64,000 nucleotides of DNA from Micromonospora sp. RHAY321 (GCF_023896955.1 NZ_JAMHIW010000003.1:372001-436000), one strand, 5' to 3'. Counted from the first letter of the stretch, positions 48,752 to 58,070 are shown. Program-made: numbers and translations. The notes: a model not told the origin generated them from the letters alone.

Positions 48752-50488
48752 GTGAGCGACGATCACGCCCCCCTCGACGACCCCCACCAGGACCCGCCGG
48801 CCGGGGAGCGGGCAGCCCACCGCCCCCGCACCACGGACCCGCTGGAGCTGGGCTTCACCCCGCGCAAGCCGGTGCCGTGGCTGGCCCCGTTCCTGCTGAT
48901 CAGCACCGGCATCCGCACGCTGCTGGCGGTGCTCTTCGGGGCGTACCTGGACAAGCGGGAGCTGCAGAACGCGTTCGGCGACGACGCCTTCCGCCAGGTC
49001 GGGCCGGACGGCGGTCTCTGGCTCGACTACGTGGCGGACCTGGGCGACGGCTTCAATGCCACCTACTCGGTGGCCTACCTCCTGGCGCAGCCGGAGCTGA
49101 CCGTGGACGGGCACCGGCTGCCCCGGGCGCAGACCCTGGTGATGGGCGGCGACCAGGTCTACCCGTCGGCGGCCTACGCGTCGTACGAGGACCGGTGCAA
49201 GGGGCCGTACCAGGCCGCGCTGCCGGCCACCCCGCCGGAGCGACCCACCCTCTACGCGGTGCCCGGCAATCACGACTGGTACGACGGCCTGACCGCCTTC
49301 CTGCGGCTGTTCGTCCGCTCCCGGGACCGGCACTTCGGCGGCTGGGGCACCGGGCAGTCACGGTCGTACTTCGCAGTGGAACTGCCGGCGGGCTGGTGGC
49401 TGCTCGGCGTGGACGACCAGTCCGGCTCGTACCTGGACGATCCGCAGCTGGCCTACTTCGACGAGGTGGCCCGGCAGCTCGGCCCCGAGTCGAAGGTGAT
49501 CATCGCGGCGCCGGCGCCGACCTGGGTCAAGGCCGCCGACCACCCGACGGCGTACGACTCGATCGACTACTTCATCCGGACGATCATCGACCCGACCGGG
49601 GCACAAGTCCGGCTGCTGCTCTCCGGCGATCTGCACCACTACGCGCGCTACGCCGGGCCGGACCGGCAGTTGATCACGTGTGGCGGCGGTGGGGCCTACC
49701 TCTACCCCACCCACAAGCTGCCGGAGCGGCTCGAGGTGCCGCCTCGGGACACCCTGGCCCGCCGGGCCAGCCGCACCCAGCCGTACGACCTGGTGGCCCG
49801 CTATCCGGACGCGGCCCGCTCCCGCCGCTACGGCTGGGGCATCTTCGCCCGGCTGCCGTTCCGCAATCCCGGTTTCACCACGCTGCTCGGCACCCTGCAC
49901 ACGCTGCTGATGCTGGCCATGGCGGGTGCGACGGCGAACTGGGCGGACACCAGCGACCAACGACTGTTCAGCGTTCCGCTGGTGATGATGCTGCTCGTGA
50001 CGGTGCTGGCGGCGGCCCTGTTCGCCAAGCCGCCCAGCGCGAGCGGCAAGCGGCACGCGCGGCACTGGATCCTCGGTGTCAGCCACGGCCTGGCGCACAT
50101 CGGGCTGGCCGCCGCCGGCACGTGGGCGTGGCTGGCGCTGCCGTTCTACGACTGGCCGTGGCCGCTGCCGGTGGTCGCCGCAGCGGTGCTCTACGGACCG
50201 GTGATCGGCCTGGTGTCCAGCCAACTGGTGGCGGCGTACCTGCTGGTGGCGGGGTCGTTCGGGGTGAACGTCAACGAGCTCTTCGCCGGTCAGGGCATCG
50301 AGGACTCCAAGTCGTTCCTCCGGCTGCGCATCGATCCGGACGGCACGCTGACCATCTACCCGATCGGGGTGGACCGGGTCGCCCGCGACTGGCAGCCCAA
50401 CCCCGACCAGACCCCCACCGCCAGCTGGCTCACCCCGAAGACCACCCTCACGGCCCGCCTGGCCGAACCCCCCATCACCCTCCCCTGA
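48752..50488 (+). CDS. Membrane metallophosphoesterase
   Basis: 578 residues. Calcineurin-like motifs: GGDQVYP (about 132-138), GNHDWYDG (about 172-179) and GDLHHYARY (about 292-300), which bind two metals. The first Asp motif (usually GDxH) is reduced. C-terminal half has about five to six membrane helices (about 378-500), then a soluble end. It would hydrolyse a phosphoester near the membrane. GTG 48752 has only weak GGCGG upstream. Located just right of the tRNA-Thr insertion site. Confidence 0.82.
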   Translation: MSDDHAPLDDPHQDPPAGERAAHRPRTTDPLELGFTPRKPVPWLAPFLLISTGIRTLLAVLFGAYLDKRELQNAFGDDAFRQVGPDGGLWLDYVADLGDGFNATYSVAYLLAQPELTVDGHRLPRAQTLVMGGDQVYPSAAYASYEDRCKGPYQAALPATPPERPTLYAVPGNHDWYDGLTAFLRLFVRSRDRHFGGWGTGQSRSYFAVELPAGWWLLGVDDQSGSYLDDPQLAYFDEVARQLGPESKVIIAAPAPTWVKAADHPTAYDSIDYFIRTIIDPTGAQVRLLLSGDLHHYARYAGPDRQLITCGGGGAYLYPTHKLPERLEVPPRDTLARRASRTQPYDLVARYPDAARSRRYGWGIFARLPFRNPGFTTLLGTLHTLLMLAMAGATANWADTSDQRLFSVPLVMMLLVTVLAAALFAKPPSASGKRHARHWILGVSHGLAHIGLAAAGTWAWLALPFYDWPWPLPVVAAAVLYGPVIGLVSSQLVAAYLLVAGSFGVNVNELFAGQGIEDSKSFLRLRIDPDGTLTIYPIGVDRVARDWQPNPDQTPTASWLTPKTTLTARLAEPPITLP

Positions 50489-50522
50489 CCAACCCGCCCC
50501 CCGCCCGGCCGTCCCCCCCGCC

Positions 50523-50582
50523 GTTGACCATGAAGTTGTTGCGGCGACACGCCGGGACAGCGGGCGATAACTTCATGATCAC
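50523..50582. repeat. REP-like palindrome
   Basis: GTTGACCATGAAGTTGTTGC (50523-50542) matches the complement of 50564-50582 with a few changes, giving a long hairpin around GACACGCCGGGACAG. It lies between the metallophosphoesterase and ricT stops and could act as a terminator. The core ATCATGAAGTT resembles the palindrome at 35541. Confidence 0.65.
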
Positions 50583-50597
50583 CGGGGGGCCGGGGGG

Positions 50598-51437
50598 TCA
50601 GGGGGTGTAGTGCTGGTCGTGGGCCTGGCGGGGGGCGCAGACGGAGGCGCGTGAGCAGGAGCAGCGGGAGCCGTCGGCGTCGAGCCGGACCGTCACCGCG
50701 TCACGGGGGACGCTGTGGCCGACCACCCGGCCGTCGCCCTCCGCAGTGGAGACCCGGCTGCCGACGGCCGGGGCCGTCTCCTGGAATCGTTGATAGAGAG
50801 GGTGCTCGTACTTCAGGCAGCACATCAGCCGGCCGCAGGCGCCGGAGATGCGCAGCGGGTTGAGCGGCAGGTCCTGGTCCTTGGCCATCCGGATGGTCAC
50901 CGGCTCGAAGTCGGTGAGGAACGTGGCGCAGCACAGGTCCCGGCCGCACGAACCGATGCCACCCTGCACCCGCGCCGAGTCCCGTGCGGAGAGCTGCCGC
51001 AGCTCGACCCGGCAGTGCAGGGTGGCGCCCAGGTCGCGGACCAGGGAACGGAAGTCCACCCGGTGCGGGGCGGTGAAGTAGACGGTGCTGCGCTCACCGC
51101 CGCCGTCGGCGGAGCCGAGCACGTGGTCGACAGCCACGACCTTCATCGGCAGGCCGTGCGCGCGGATCAGCCGCTTCGCGGCCACCTTGGCCTCGGCCTT
51201 GCGCCGGCGCAACGCCTCGTCCCGGCGCAGGTCGTCGTCGCCGGCCAGCGCCACCAGCCGGGGGAAGCCGTCGGTCTCCTCGGTCACCCACTGGGCGGCC
51301 CAGACGCACTCCGCCACCTCGGGCCCGTCGTCGGTGGGCACCAGCACCTTGTCGCCAACCTGCGGGCGCAACTCACCAGGGTCGAGGTAGTAGAGGCGCC
51401 CGTACCGGTTGAAGCTGACCGCGCAGAGCATGCCCAT
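50598..51437 (-). CDS. ricT: RicT/PSP1-domain protein
   Basis: 279 residues. The PSP1 core contains the Fe-S cysteines in GGIGSCGRDLCCATFL and SGACGRLMCCLKYEH. In B. subtilis RicT (YaaT) forms the Ric complex, which affects RNase Y and RNA maturation. The C-terminus here carries extra Cys (SRCSCSRASVC). ATG 51437 or 51431. It belongs to the tmk-holB-ricT housekeeping neighbourhood. Confidence 0.9.
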   Translation of the reverse strand: MGMLCAVSFNRYGRLYYLDPGELRPQVGDKVLVPTDDGPEVAECVWAAQWVTEETDGFPRLVALAGDDDLRRDEALRRRKAEAKVAAKRLIRAHGLPMKVVAVDHVLGSADGGGERSTVYFTAPHRVDFRSLVRDLGATLHCRVELRQLSARDSARVQGGIGSCGRDLCCATFLTDFEPVTIRMAKDQDLPLNPLRISGACGRLMCCLKYEHPLYQRFQETAPAVGSRVSTAEGDGRVVGHSVPRDAVTVRLDADGSRCSCSRASVCAPRQAHDQHYTP

Positions 51438-51655
51438 GCCCCCACCCTACGACGGCTCACCGCGGCGGGCGCGGCGGCCGTCGCCAGACGACTACACCCC
51501 GCTTCCATCCATGACCGTCGACTTGACCGATTGCCCGGCCAACCCGTCGTGCCGTTGCACCTCGCCCGGACGGTTGAATCCGGGTCGCGGCAGGGGACAA
51601 ACGCGGCCGGGCGGCGTTGAGTGGAGGCAGACCTGCGGGGGGTGCAGGGGGAAGA

Positions 51656-51711
51656 CCACGGCGTCGCCGCCGGTGCCGGCTCCGGCCGGGTGCCCGCGAG
51701 CGACGCCGTGG
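51656..51711 (-). terminator. Hairpin ending the YbaB/EspC-like/WXG-like operon
   Basis: CCACGGCGTCGC (51656-51667) pairs perfectly with 51700-51711; the 32-base loop holds a further GCCGG-rich stem. It lies 24 bases downstream of the WXG-like gene stop. The rest of the 298-bp gap to ricT holds nothing I can identify. Confidence 0.65.
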
Positions 51712-51735
51712 CCTGTCCGGGGCTCGGTGGCCCGG

Positions 51736-52419
51736 CTACCAGCCGACGCGTGTCGGCTGGTCGTAGCGGGGCCGACCGTCGGCCGACGGACGCCAGGCGG
51801 ACTCGGCCAGGCTCGGCGCCCACTGGCGCAGCAGCGTCTCCGCACCGTCGTACGCCACGCAGAGCACCGCCAGCACCCGAGCGGCGATCTCGGCCGCGTC
51901 GGCAACCCCCGGCCCGACCGGCCCGGGTCGGTGCGGAGCGCCGGCCACGGTGGCGGCGACCACGCTGACCGCCTCGGCCGAGCGCAGCACGTCGGCCAGC
52001 GTCCGGGCCAGGGCGAGGCGGCTGCCCTCGACCCAGTCGGCGAGCGCGTCCGCGTATCCGGCGGTGGATTCCAGTCGCCCGACCAGGCTCTCCGGCCCCT
52101 CGTCGAGGTGGCGCAACAGCGCCGCACGCTCCTGCCCGTACGCGGAGGCGGCCGAGCCGGACCAGAGGACCGGGTCGGTGAGCGTGGCGGAGACGTCGTC
52201 GTACCCGCGAATCAGCCGGCGCACCGCGTGCCCGGCGCCGGCGAGCGGTGCCGGGTGGAGGTCGAGGAAGCCACGGACAGCGTCACCCGGGAGGACCTGC
52301 ATGCGGCGCAGCAGCGGCCAGACCCGGTGGCCCTCGGGGACACCGGCGGCGAGCAGGGTGTCCACCCGGCGCAGCAGGTCGAGGCCGGGCTCGGCGAGCC
52401 GGTCCAGCGGATCCATCAC
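51736..52419 (-). CDS. WXG100-superfamily-like protein
   Basis: 227 residues, almost entirely helical. A central helix-turn-helix hairpin has VLWSGSAASAYGQE (about residues 85-98), a WxG turn as in type VII secretion substrates, within a protein larger than the usual 100 residues. GTG 52419 overlaps the upstream stop by four bases (GTGA). Third gene of a tight operon with YbaB and an EspC-like protein. No secretion machinery (EccC, EccB, MycP) is present here. Role as a type VII substrate or chaperone is inference. Confidence 0.6.
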   Translation of the reverse strand: MMDPLDRLAEPGLDLLRRVDTLLAAGVPEGHRVWPLLRRMQVLPGDAVRGFLDLHPAPLAGAGHAVRRLIRGYDDVSATLTDPVLWSGSAASAYGQERAALLRHLDEGPESLVGRLESTAGYADALADWVEGSRLALARTLADVLRSAEAVSVVAATVAGAPHRPGPVGPGVADAAEIAARVLAVLCVAYDGAETLLRQWAPSLAESAWRPSADGRPRYDQPTRVGW

Positions 52420-52721
52420 GGCTCTCCGATGATCCGGCGGCGGGCGGCCCGGTCGACCTCGCCGTAGCGGTCGGCGGCCTCACGCACCGCCGAGGCGGCG
52501 GCTGCCAGCCGGCCGGCGGCGGCCCGCGCCTCGCGGGCCCGGTCGTCGGTGGCGGCGGCCCACTGCCGGTGCAGCGCGCGGCCGATCTCGCCGGGCCGAC
52601 CGGGGGCGTCGGCGCCGAACGCCGCCTGGGCCGGATCGCTGGCGGTGACCGTGCGGGACAGGGAGGTGAGGGTGGCGCTCGCCTCGTCCAGTCGGGCGGA
52701 GAGCGCGCGCAGTGTCTCCAT
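52416..52721 (-). CDS. EspC-like small helical protein (type VII secretion target type)
   Basis: 101 residues, helical and rich in Ala and Arg, with the two-helix pattern of ESX EspC/WXG100 proteins (TLRALSARLDEASATLTSL and, after a Trp-containing turn, RAREARAAAGRLAAAASAVR). No WxG but LHRQWAAAT places a Trp near the turn. ATG 52721 is one base after the YbaB stop; the stop overlaps the next start. Function inferred from shape and operon only. Confidence 0.6.
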   Translation of the reverse strand: METLRALSARLDEASATLTSLSRTVTASDPAQAAFGADAPGRPGEIGRALHRQWAAATDDRAREARAAAGRLAAAASAVREAADRYGEVDRAARRRIIGEP

Positions 52722-52722
52722 C

Positions 52723-53052
52723 TCAGGCCCCCGCGAGCGGTCGGTAGGCGGCGAACGTCTCGTTGTGCAGCTTCTCCCGGGCCCACTCGGCGGCATCGGC
52801 GGCCGCGGTGACCGCGGCCTGCACGGAGCCGGCCACGTCGCGTGGGCTGCGGCTGTGCAGCGGCCCGAGGAACCGGACGTCGGTGATGCGCCCACCGGCG
52901 GTGACCACCACCTCGACCAGCCCGTCCGGCGACCGCACGGTGACCTCGACGGTCGACACCGCCTGGTCGAACTCGGCCTGGAGTGACTCGATCCGGCGGT
53001 AGCGCCGCACCGCCTCCTCGATCCAGGCTTCGTCGATCTCCCCCCGTGGCAT
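52723..53052 (-). CDS. YbaB/EbfC-family nucleoid-associated protein
   Basis: 109 residues with the YbaB arrangement: an N-terminal helix (IEEAVRRYRRIESLQAEFDQA), a central beta sheet (VEVTVRSPDGLVEVVVTAGGRI) and a C-terminal helix. YbaB proteins are dimeric DNA-binding proteins. In actinobacteria such short paralogues often sit in front of EspC/WXG genes, as here, separate from the housekeeping dnaX-ybaB-recR locus. First gene of the three-gene operon; 148 bases separate it from holB. Confidence 0.78.
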   Translation of the reverse strand: MPRGEIDEAWIEEAVRRYRRIESLQAEFDQAVSTVEVTVRSPDGLVEVVVTAGGRITDVRFLGPLHSRSPRDVAGSVQAAVTAAADAAEWAREKLHNETFAAYRPLAGA

Positions 53053-53200
53053 CGGCCGACTCCTCCCCCGGGTGATCCCTCACTCAGTGTGCTGTCACCG
53101 TCACCACGGCACACCGGACCGTACCGCACAGCAATCGCGCGTGTCGATGCCTGTGGATGACCGGTCCCCGGGGGTGGGACCACGGGTCGAAAGCCGCGGG

Positions 53201-54454
53201 TCAGCCCTTCCAGAGGGCGAGCATCATCGCCTCGACCGCGATCCGCGGCTTGACGTTCGCCTCGATCGCGGCCCGGCAGGCGAGCACGGCTTCCAGCCGG
53301 CGCAGCGACCCCTCCGCGTCCCACTTCTGCGCCCCGGCACCGGCCAGCGCCGCGGTGTCGGTGTGCACCGGGGCGACGGGGGCCCGCAGCGCCATGGTGA
53401 GCGCGTCCCGGTAGAAGCCGGCGAGGTCGACCAGCGCGCGGTCCAGCGCGTCCCGCTGGGCCCGGGTGGCCCGCGACTTCTGCCGCTTCTCCAGCTCCTT
53501 GAGCTGCCCGGCGGCGCCACGGATCGCGCCGGCCGCGCCCCGGCCGGTGCCGCCCGCGCCGAGCGCGGTCTCCAGCGCCGCCCGCTCGGCCGTGTCGGCC
53601 TCGGCGACCGACGCCTCGGCCTCCGCCTCGGCCGCCTCGATCAGCGCGGACGCCGCGTCGAACGCCGCGCCGACGCCGGTCAGCCGGCGCGGCACGGCGA
53701 GCACTGCCTCGCGTCGCTTGCGGGCCTCCGGGTCGCGGGCGAGCCGGCGGGCCCGACCCACGTGCCCCTGCGCGGCCGCCGCCGCCCACTGGGCGACGTC
53801 GGGCGCGACACCGTCCCGACGGACCAGCACCTCGGCCACCGCCGTGGCCGGCGGCTGCCGCAGGGGTACGACCCGGCAGCGCGACCGGATGGTCACCGAG
53901 ACGTCGTCGGGGTGGGTGGACGGGGCGCAGAGCAGGAAGACGGTACGCGGAGGAGGCTCCTCGATCGCCTTGAGCAGCGCGTTGCCGGCCGCCTCGGTCA
54001 GCCGGTCGGCGTCCTCGATGACCACCACCTGCCAGCGCCCGCCCGACGGGGTGCTGGCCGCGCGGAGCACCAGCGCACGCATCTCGCCGACGCCGATGGA
54101 GAGCCCCTCCGGCACGACCATCCGGACGTCGGCGTGGGTGCCGCCCATCGTGGTGTGGCAGCCGGGGCACTCGCCGCAGCCGGTGCCGTGCACGCACTGC
54201 AGGGCCGCGGCGAAGGCCCGCGCGGCGACCGAGCGACCGGAGCCGGGTGGCCCGGTGAAGATCCAGGCGTGGGTCATCCCGGCGGACGGATCGACCCCGT
54301 CGGGTGCGGCACTGCCGGTCGGGCCGGCGGCGATCAGCGCGGGTGCCCGATCGGCCGCGCCGGCGCGCAGCACGACCGCCGCGGCGGCGGCTGCCCGACG
54401 CAGCTCGTCCACCGCCTCGTCCTGGCCGACCAGGTCGGCGAAGACGTCCGGCAT
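53201..54454 (-). CDS. holB: DNA polymerase III subunit delta'
   Basis: 417 residues of the AAA+ clamp-loader family. The Walker A position reads GPPGSGRS, with Arg for the usual Lys, as is common in delta', which does not hydrolyse ATP. A zinc module follows (C at CVHGTGCGECPGC). VIEDADRLTEAAGNALLKAIEEPP, broken across about residues 147-170, contains the sensor region. It loads the sliding clamp at the replication fork. ATG overlaps the tmk stop by one base (TGATG). Ala/Glu-rich insertion near 285-325. Confidence 0.92.
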   Translation of the reverse strand: MPDVFADLVGQDEAVDELRRAAAAAAVVLRAGAADRAPALIAAGPTGSAAPDGVDPSAGMTHAWIFTGPPGSGRSVAARAFAAALQCVHGTGCGECPGCHTTMGGTHADVRMVVPEGLSIGVGEMRALVLRAASTPSGGRWQVVVIEDADRLTEAAGNALLKAIEEPPPRTVFLLCAPSTHPDDVSVTIRSRCRVVPLRQPPATAVAEVLVRRDGVAPDVAQWAAAAAQGHVGRARRLARDPEARKRREAVLAVPRRLTGVGAAFDAASALIEAAEAEAEASVAEADTAERAALETALGAGGTGRGAAGAIRGAAGQLKELEKRQKSRATRAQRDALDRALVDLAGFYRDALTMALRAPVAPVHTDTAALAGAGAQKWDAEGSLRRLEAVLACRAAIEANVKPRIAVEAMMLALWKG

Positions 54455-56712
54455 CAGGTCCGATGCTCCATCGTCACCAGCTCCGCGTCGGATAACTCGG
54501 GCTGGACCGAGGTGTCCGGGCCCTGGGCAGGACGGGGGTGCACGATGCCACCCGGCTTGCCGAGCATCTCCTCGACCCGACGGACCACCTGACCGGTGAT
54601 CTCCTCGACCGGTCGGGACGCGTCGAGCACCAGGTAGCGCTTCGGGTCGGCGGCGGCGAGGTCGAGAAAGGCGTACCGGACGCGCTCGTGGAAGTCGACC
54701 GACTCGGCCTCCAGCCGGTCGGCACTCTCGCTGCGCGACGCGACCCGGGACAGGCCGGTCTGCGGCTCGACGTCCAGCAGCACCACCAGGTCGGGCTTGA
54801 GCCCGCCGGTGGCCCAGGAGGAGAGCCAGGAGACCTCGTCGACCGGGAGTGTCCGCCCCGCACCCTGGTACGCCAGCGACGAGTCGACGTACCGGTCGCT
54901 GATCACCACTCCGCCGCGGGTCAGCGCGGGCCGGACCACGGCGGCCACGTGGTGCGCCCGGTCGGCGGCGTACAGCAGCGCCTCGGCACGCGGGGAGGGC
55001 GCCTCGTCGCCGGAGGTGTCCAGCACCAGCGACCGGATCCGCTGGCCGACGGCGGTGGCCCCCGGCTCGCGGGTGACCACGACGTCGCGCCCCTGACCGC
55101 GCAGCCTCTCGGCGAGCGCGGTGAGCTGGGTGGACTTGCCAGCGCCCTCGCCACCCTCGAAGACCACGAAGAGCCCGTTGGAGACGAACGGCTCGGCCGG
55201 CATCAGCGGACGACCCCGGATGGAGCCCCAGAGGTCGGCGAGGACCGGGACGCCCTTCTTGTCGTCCATCTGGCCGAAGGCGCTGATCCCGGCGAAGATG
55301 CCGGCGGCTCCGGCGGCCAACAGCAGCAGCCGGGTCGACGAGATGGACAGACCCAGGTCGGCGATCTCCAGCTTGCGGGAGCCGCCGACGCCGGCGAGCA
55401 GGCTGCTCAGCGCGATGGCGAGGATCAGCACCAGCCGGGTGCCGATCTGCACCACGGCGAAGACCCGGCCGCGAACCTCGTCCCTGATCTCGCCGCCGAG
55501 CAGGGTGGTGCCGGCCAGGAAGGCCATCCCGGCTCCAGCGCCGACCAGCACCGCGCCGACGATCGCCATGGACAGGTGGATGGCGAAGGCGAGGGTCATC
55601 ACGGCGGCGCTGGCCAGCACGATGCTCATGCCGAACCAGCGGCGCCGGGACATGTCCTTGACGATCATCGGACCGAGGCCGATGCCGAGCGCCAAGCCAA
55701 CGAAGATCGCGCCGAAGAGCAGCGAGAACGCCGCGTCACCGGCGCCCAGCGAGCTGGCGAAGAACTTCGCCGTGCCGATCACGATGCCGCCGCCGGCGAA
55801 CGCACCCAGGATGCCGAGCACCAGCCCGCGCACCAGCGGGGTCTGGCCGATGAACTGCCAGCCCTCCTTGAACTGGCGCAGCATGCTCTGCTCGTGCCGC
55901 TCGCCCTCGGCGGTCTGCCCCTGGCTGATCTCCTTGATGCCGAACGCGACGACCAGAGCGGTGGCCAGCCGGGAGAAGGAGTTGAACCAGAGCGCCAGCT
56001 GGGCCGGTTCGGCCCAGTTCGGGAAGTTGCCGCCGGTCACGCCCCGGACGCTGCGGTCCAGGACGGCGCTGACCAGCGCGGCGAGCACCGGGGTCAGGCC
56101 GTAGGTGGTGATCAGCGTGAGCTGGTTGGCCGCCTCCAGCCGGGCGCGCGGGATCAGGTTGGGGACGGCCGCTTCCTTGGCCGGAATCCAGATCAGCGTG
56201 ATCGACTCGATCAGGAACGTGGCGAGGGTCGCCCACCCGACCACGACCGCACCGCTGGCGCCGGCCAGCGCCACCATCGGGATCGAGGCGAACAGGACGA
56301 AACGGAGCAGATCGCAGATGACCATCGTCCAGCGGCGGTCGAACCGGTCGGCGAGCACGCCGGCGACCGGGCCGAGCACCAGGGCGGGGAGCAGCCGGAT
56401 GGCGATGACGCCACCGAAGGCCGCGCCCTTGGCGGTGTTGCCCTGCACCTGTGAGGCCGCGAAGACCGAGGTCGCCAGCAGGCCGAGCCAGTCGCCGAAG
56501 GAAGCGGCGCCGAGCACGATCCAGAGCCGCCGGAACGGCCGGATCCGCAGGACCGAGCGGATCGCGGCGTAGCCGGACGGATCGACCTGGGCACCGCTGG
56601 GCTGGTTGGCGGCGTTGCCGGGCTGATCGCCCGAGCGCGACACGCCGCGCGACTCGCCGCTGTTCTGGCTTTCGATGGCCGTACCTCCACGTGCCGGCCC
56701 ATCGCTGGGCAC
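54454..56712 (-). CDS. tmk: MFS transporter - thymidylate kinase fusion
   Basis: 752 residues from a GTG at 56712. A polar leader (1-45) is followed by a 12-helix MFS domain (about 55-495). After a linker (DKKGVPVLADLWGSIRGRP) comes a complete thymidylate kinase (about 515-725): P-loop FEGGEGAGKSTQ, DRYVDSSLAYQG and LLDVEPQTGLSR, then a polar tail. The kinase makes dTDP from dTMP and is essential; the transporter half has no known role in that. This fusion occurs in other actinobacteria. Forms an operon with holB through a TGATG overlap. The start is uncertain because the leader is poorly conserved in type. Confidence 0.9.
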   Translation of the reverse strand: MPSDGPARGGTAIESQNSGESRGVSRSGDQPGNAANQPSGAQVDPSGYAAIRSVLRIRPFRRLWIVLGAASFGDWLGLLATSVFAASQVQGNTAKGAAFGGVIAIRLLPALVLGPVAGVLADRFDRRWTMVICDLLRFVLFASIPMVALAGASGAVVVGWATLATFLIESITLIWIPAKEAAVPNLIPRARLEAANQLTLITTYGLTPVLAALVSAVLDRSVRGVTGGNFPNWAEPAQLALWFNSFSRLATALVVAFGIKEISQGQTAEGERHEQSMLRQFKEGWQFIGQTPLVRGLVLGILGAFAGGGIVIGTAKFFASSLGAGDAAFSLLFGAIFVGLALGIGLGPMIVKDMSRRRWFGMSIVLASAAVMTLAFAIHLSMAIVGAVLVGAGAGMAFLAGTTLLGGEIRDEVRGRVFAVVQIGTRLVLILAIALSSLLAGVGGSRKLEIADLGLSISSTRLLLLAAGAAGIFAGISAFGQMDDKKGVPVLADLWGSIRGRPLMPAEPFVSNGLFVVFEGGEGAGKSTQLTALAERLRGQGRDVVVTREPGATAVGQRIRSLVLDTSGDEAPSPRAEALLYAADRAHHVAAVVRPALTRGGVVISDRYVDSSLAYQGAGRTLPVDEVSWLSSWATGGLKPDLVVLLDVEPQTGLSRVASRSESADRLEAESVDFHERVRYAFLDLAAADPKRYLVLDASRPVEEITGQVVRRVEEMLGKPGGIVHPRPAQGPDTSVQPELSDAELVTMEHRT

Positions 56713-56861
56713 CCCCGGTGGAACACTCTAGACCCGGTGGGGGGCCGCCCCACCGGCGACATTCTCCTGCTCGCTGAGCCTAGGCCGCCGGAGGCACCGG
56801 CCGCAGCCCGGACGTACGCGAGGGTATTTCGCATTCATCGTCGGACAGTTAGCGTGCACAC

Positions 56862-58070
56862 GTGGCTATCGAAAGCGACAAACTTCGCGAGCGCCTGGAT
56901 CGGGCGACCGCCCACCTCGACCCGCCGTACGCGGTGGTTGATCTCACCGCCTTCGACGCCAACGCGGCCGCCCTGGCCGACCGCGCCGCCGGCAAACCGG
57001 TCCGGCTGGCCAGCAAGTCGGTCCGCAGCCGGGAGCTGATCAGCCGGGCGCTCGCCCGACCCGGGTGGCACGGCGTGATGGCGTTCACCCTGCCCGAGGC
57101 GATCTGGCTGGTCCGCGCCGGCGTGAGCGACGACGTGCTGGTCGCGTACCCGAGCGCGGACCGGGCCGCCGTCGCCGAACTGGCCGCCGACCCCACACTG
57201 GCCGCCGCGATCACCCTCATGATCGACGGCACCGGGCAGCTCGACCTGATCGACGCCGTACGGCCCGCCGGGCAGCGCGCCGAGCTGCGCGTCTGCCTGG
57301 ACCTGGACGCCTCCTGGCGACCACTGCGTGGGCGGGTGCACGTCGGCGTCCGCCGCTCGCCGGTGCACAGCGCGCGGGCGGCCGGCGCTCTCGCCGCCAC
57401 CGTCGCCGGTCGGGCCGGCTTCCGGCTGGTCGGCCTCATGTCGTACGAGGCGCAGATCGCCGGCCTGGGCGACGCGCCTCCGGGGCAGACATTGCTGGCC
57501 GGCGCGATCCGGCTGGCCCAGCGCGGGTCGTACCGTGAGCTGCTGGCCCGCCGGGGCGCGGCGGTCGCCGCGGTCCGCGAGCACGCCGACCTGGAGTTCG
57601 TCAACGGCGGCGGTACCGGCAGCGTGGCCGCGACCAGCGCCGATCCCGCGGTCACCGAGGTCACCGCGGGATCGGGCCTGTACGGGCCGACGCTGTTCGA
57701 CGCCTACCGCGCCTGGCGCCCCACCCCGGCGGCGTTCTTCGCCTGCACGGTGGTCCGCCGGCCGACCCCGGAGCTGGCAACCGTGCTCGGCGGGGGCTGG
57801 ATCGCCTCCGGCCCGGCGGCCGACAGCCGACTCCCCCGCCCCTGGCTGCCGGCCGGCCTGAAGCTGGTCGGCACCGAGGGGGCCGGCGAGGTGCAGACCC
57901 CGCTCTCCGGCGCGGCGGCGGCCACCCTGCGTATCGGCGACCGGGTGTGGTTCCGGCACGCGAAGGCCGGTGAGCTGTGCGAGCGGGTCAACGAGCTGCA
58001 CCTGGTCGAGGGGGACGCGGTCGTGGCGACCACGCCCACCTACCGCGGGGAGGGCCGGGCCTTCCTCTGA
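56862..58070 (+). CDS. PLP-dependent amino acid deaminase/aldolase-type protein
   Basis: 402 residues with an alanine-racemase-like N-terminal barrel. The PLP lysine is Lys52 in LASKSVRSRE; a glycine-rich phosphate-binding segment is VNGGGTGSV (about 247-255). The C-terminal beta domain (about 290-402) fits D-threonine aldolase/D-serine dehydratase relatives, with WFRHAKAGELCERVNEL containing His and Cys that bind zinc in that group. Likely substrate a D-amino acid. The GTG at 56862 has no ribosome binding site; possibly leaderless. Confidence 0.82.
   Translation: MAIESDKLRERLDRATAHLDPPYAVVDLTAFDANAAALADRAAGKPVRLASKSVRSRELISRALARPGWHGVMAFTLPEAIWLVRAGVSDDVLVAYPSADRAAVAELAADPTLAAAITLMIDGTGQLDLIDAVRPAGQRAELRVCLDLDASWRPLRGRVHVGVRRSPVHSARAAGALAATVAGRAGFRLVGLMSYEAQIAGLGDAPPGQTLLAGAIRLAQRGSYRELLARRGAAVAAVREHADLEFVNGGGTGSVAATSADPAVTEVTAGSGLYGPTLFDAYRAWRPTPAAFFACTVVRRPTPELATVLGGGWIASGPAADSRLPRPWLPAGLKLVGTEGAGEVQTPLSGAAAATLRIGDRVWFRHAKAGELCERVNELHLVEGDAVVATTPTYRGEGRAFL

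Noticed and set aside
54538..56454. A 638-codon plus-strand frame opposite the MFS-Tmk gene
   Set aside because: Low-complexity Asp/Gln/His/Arg text with no domain, antisense to a recognised essential gene.
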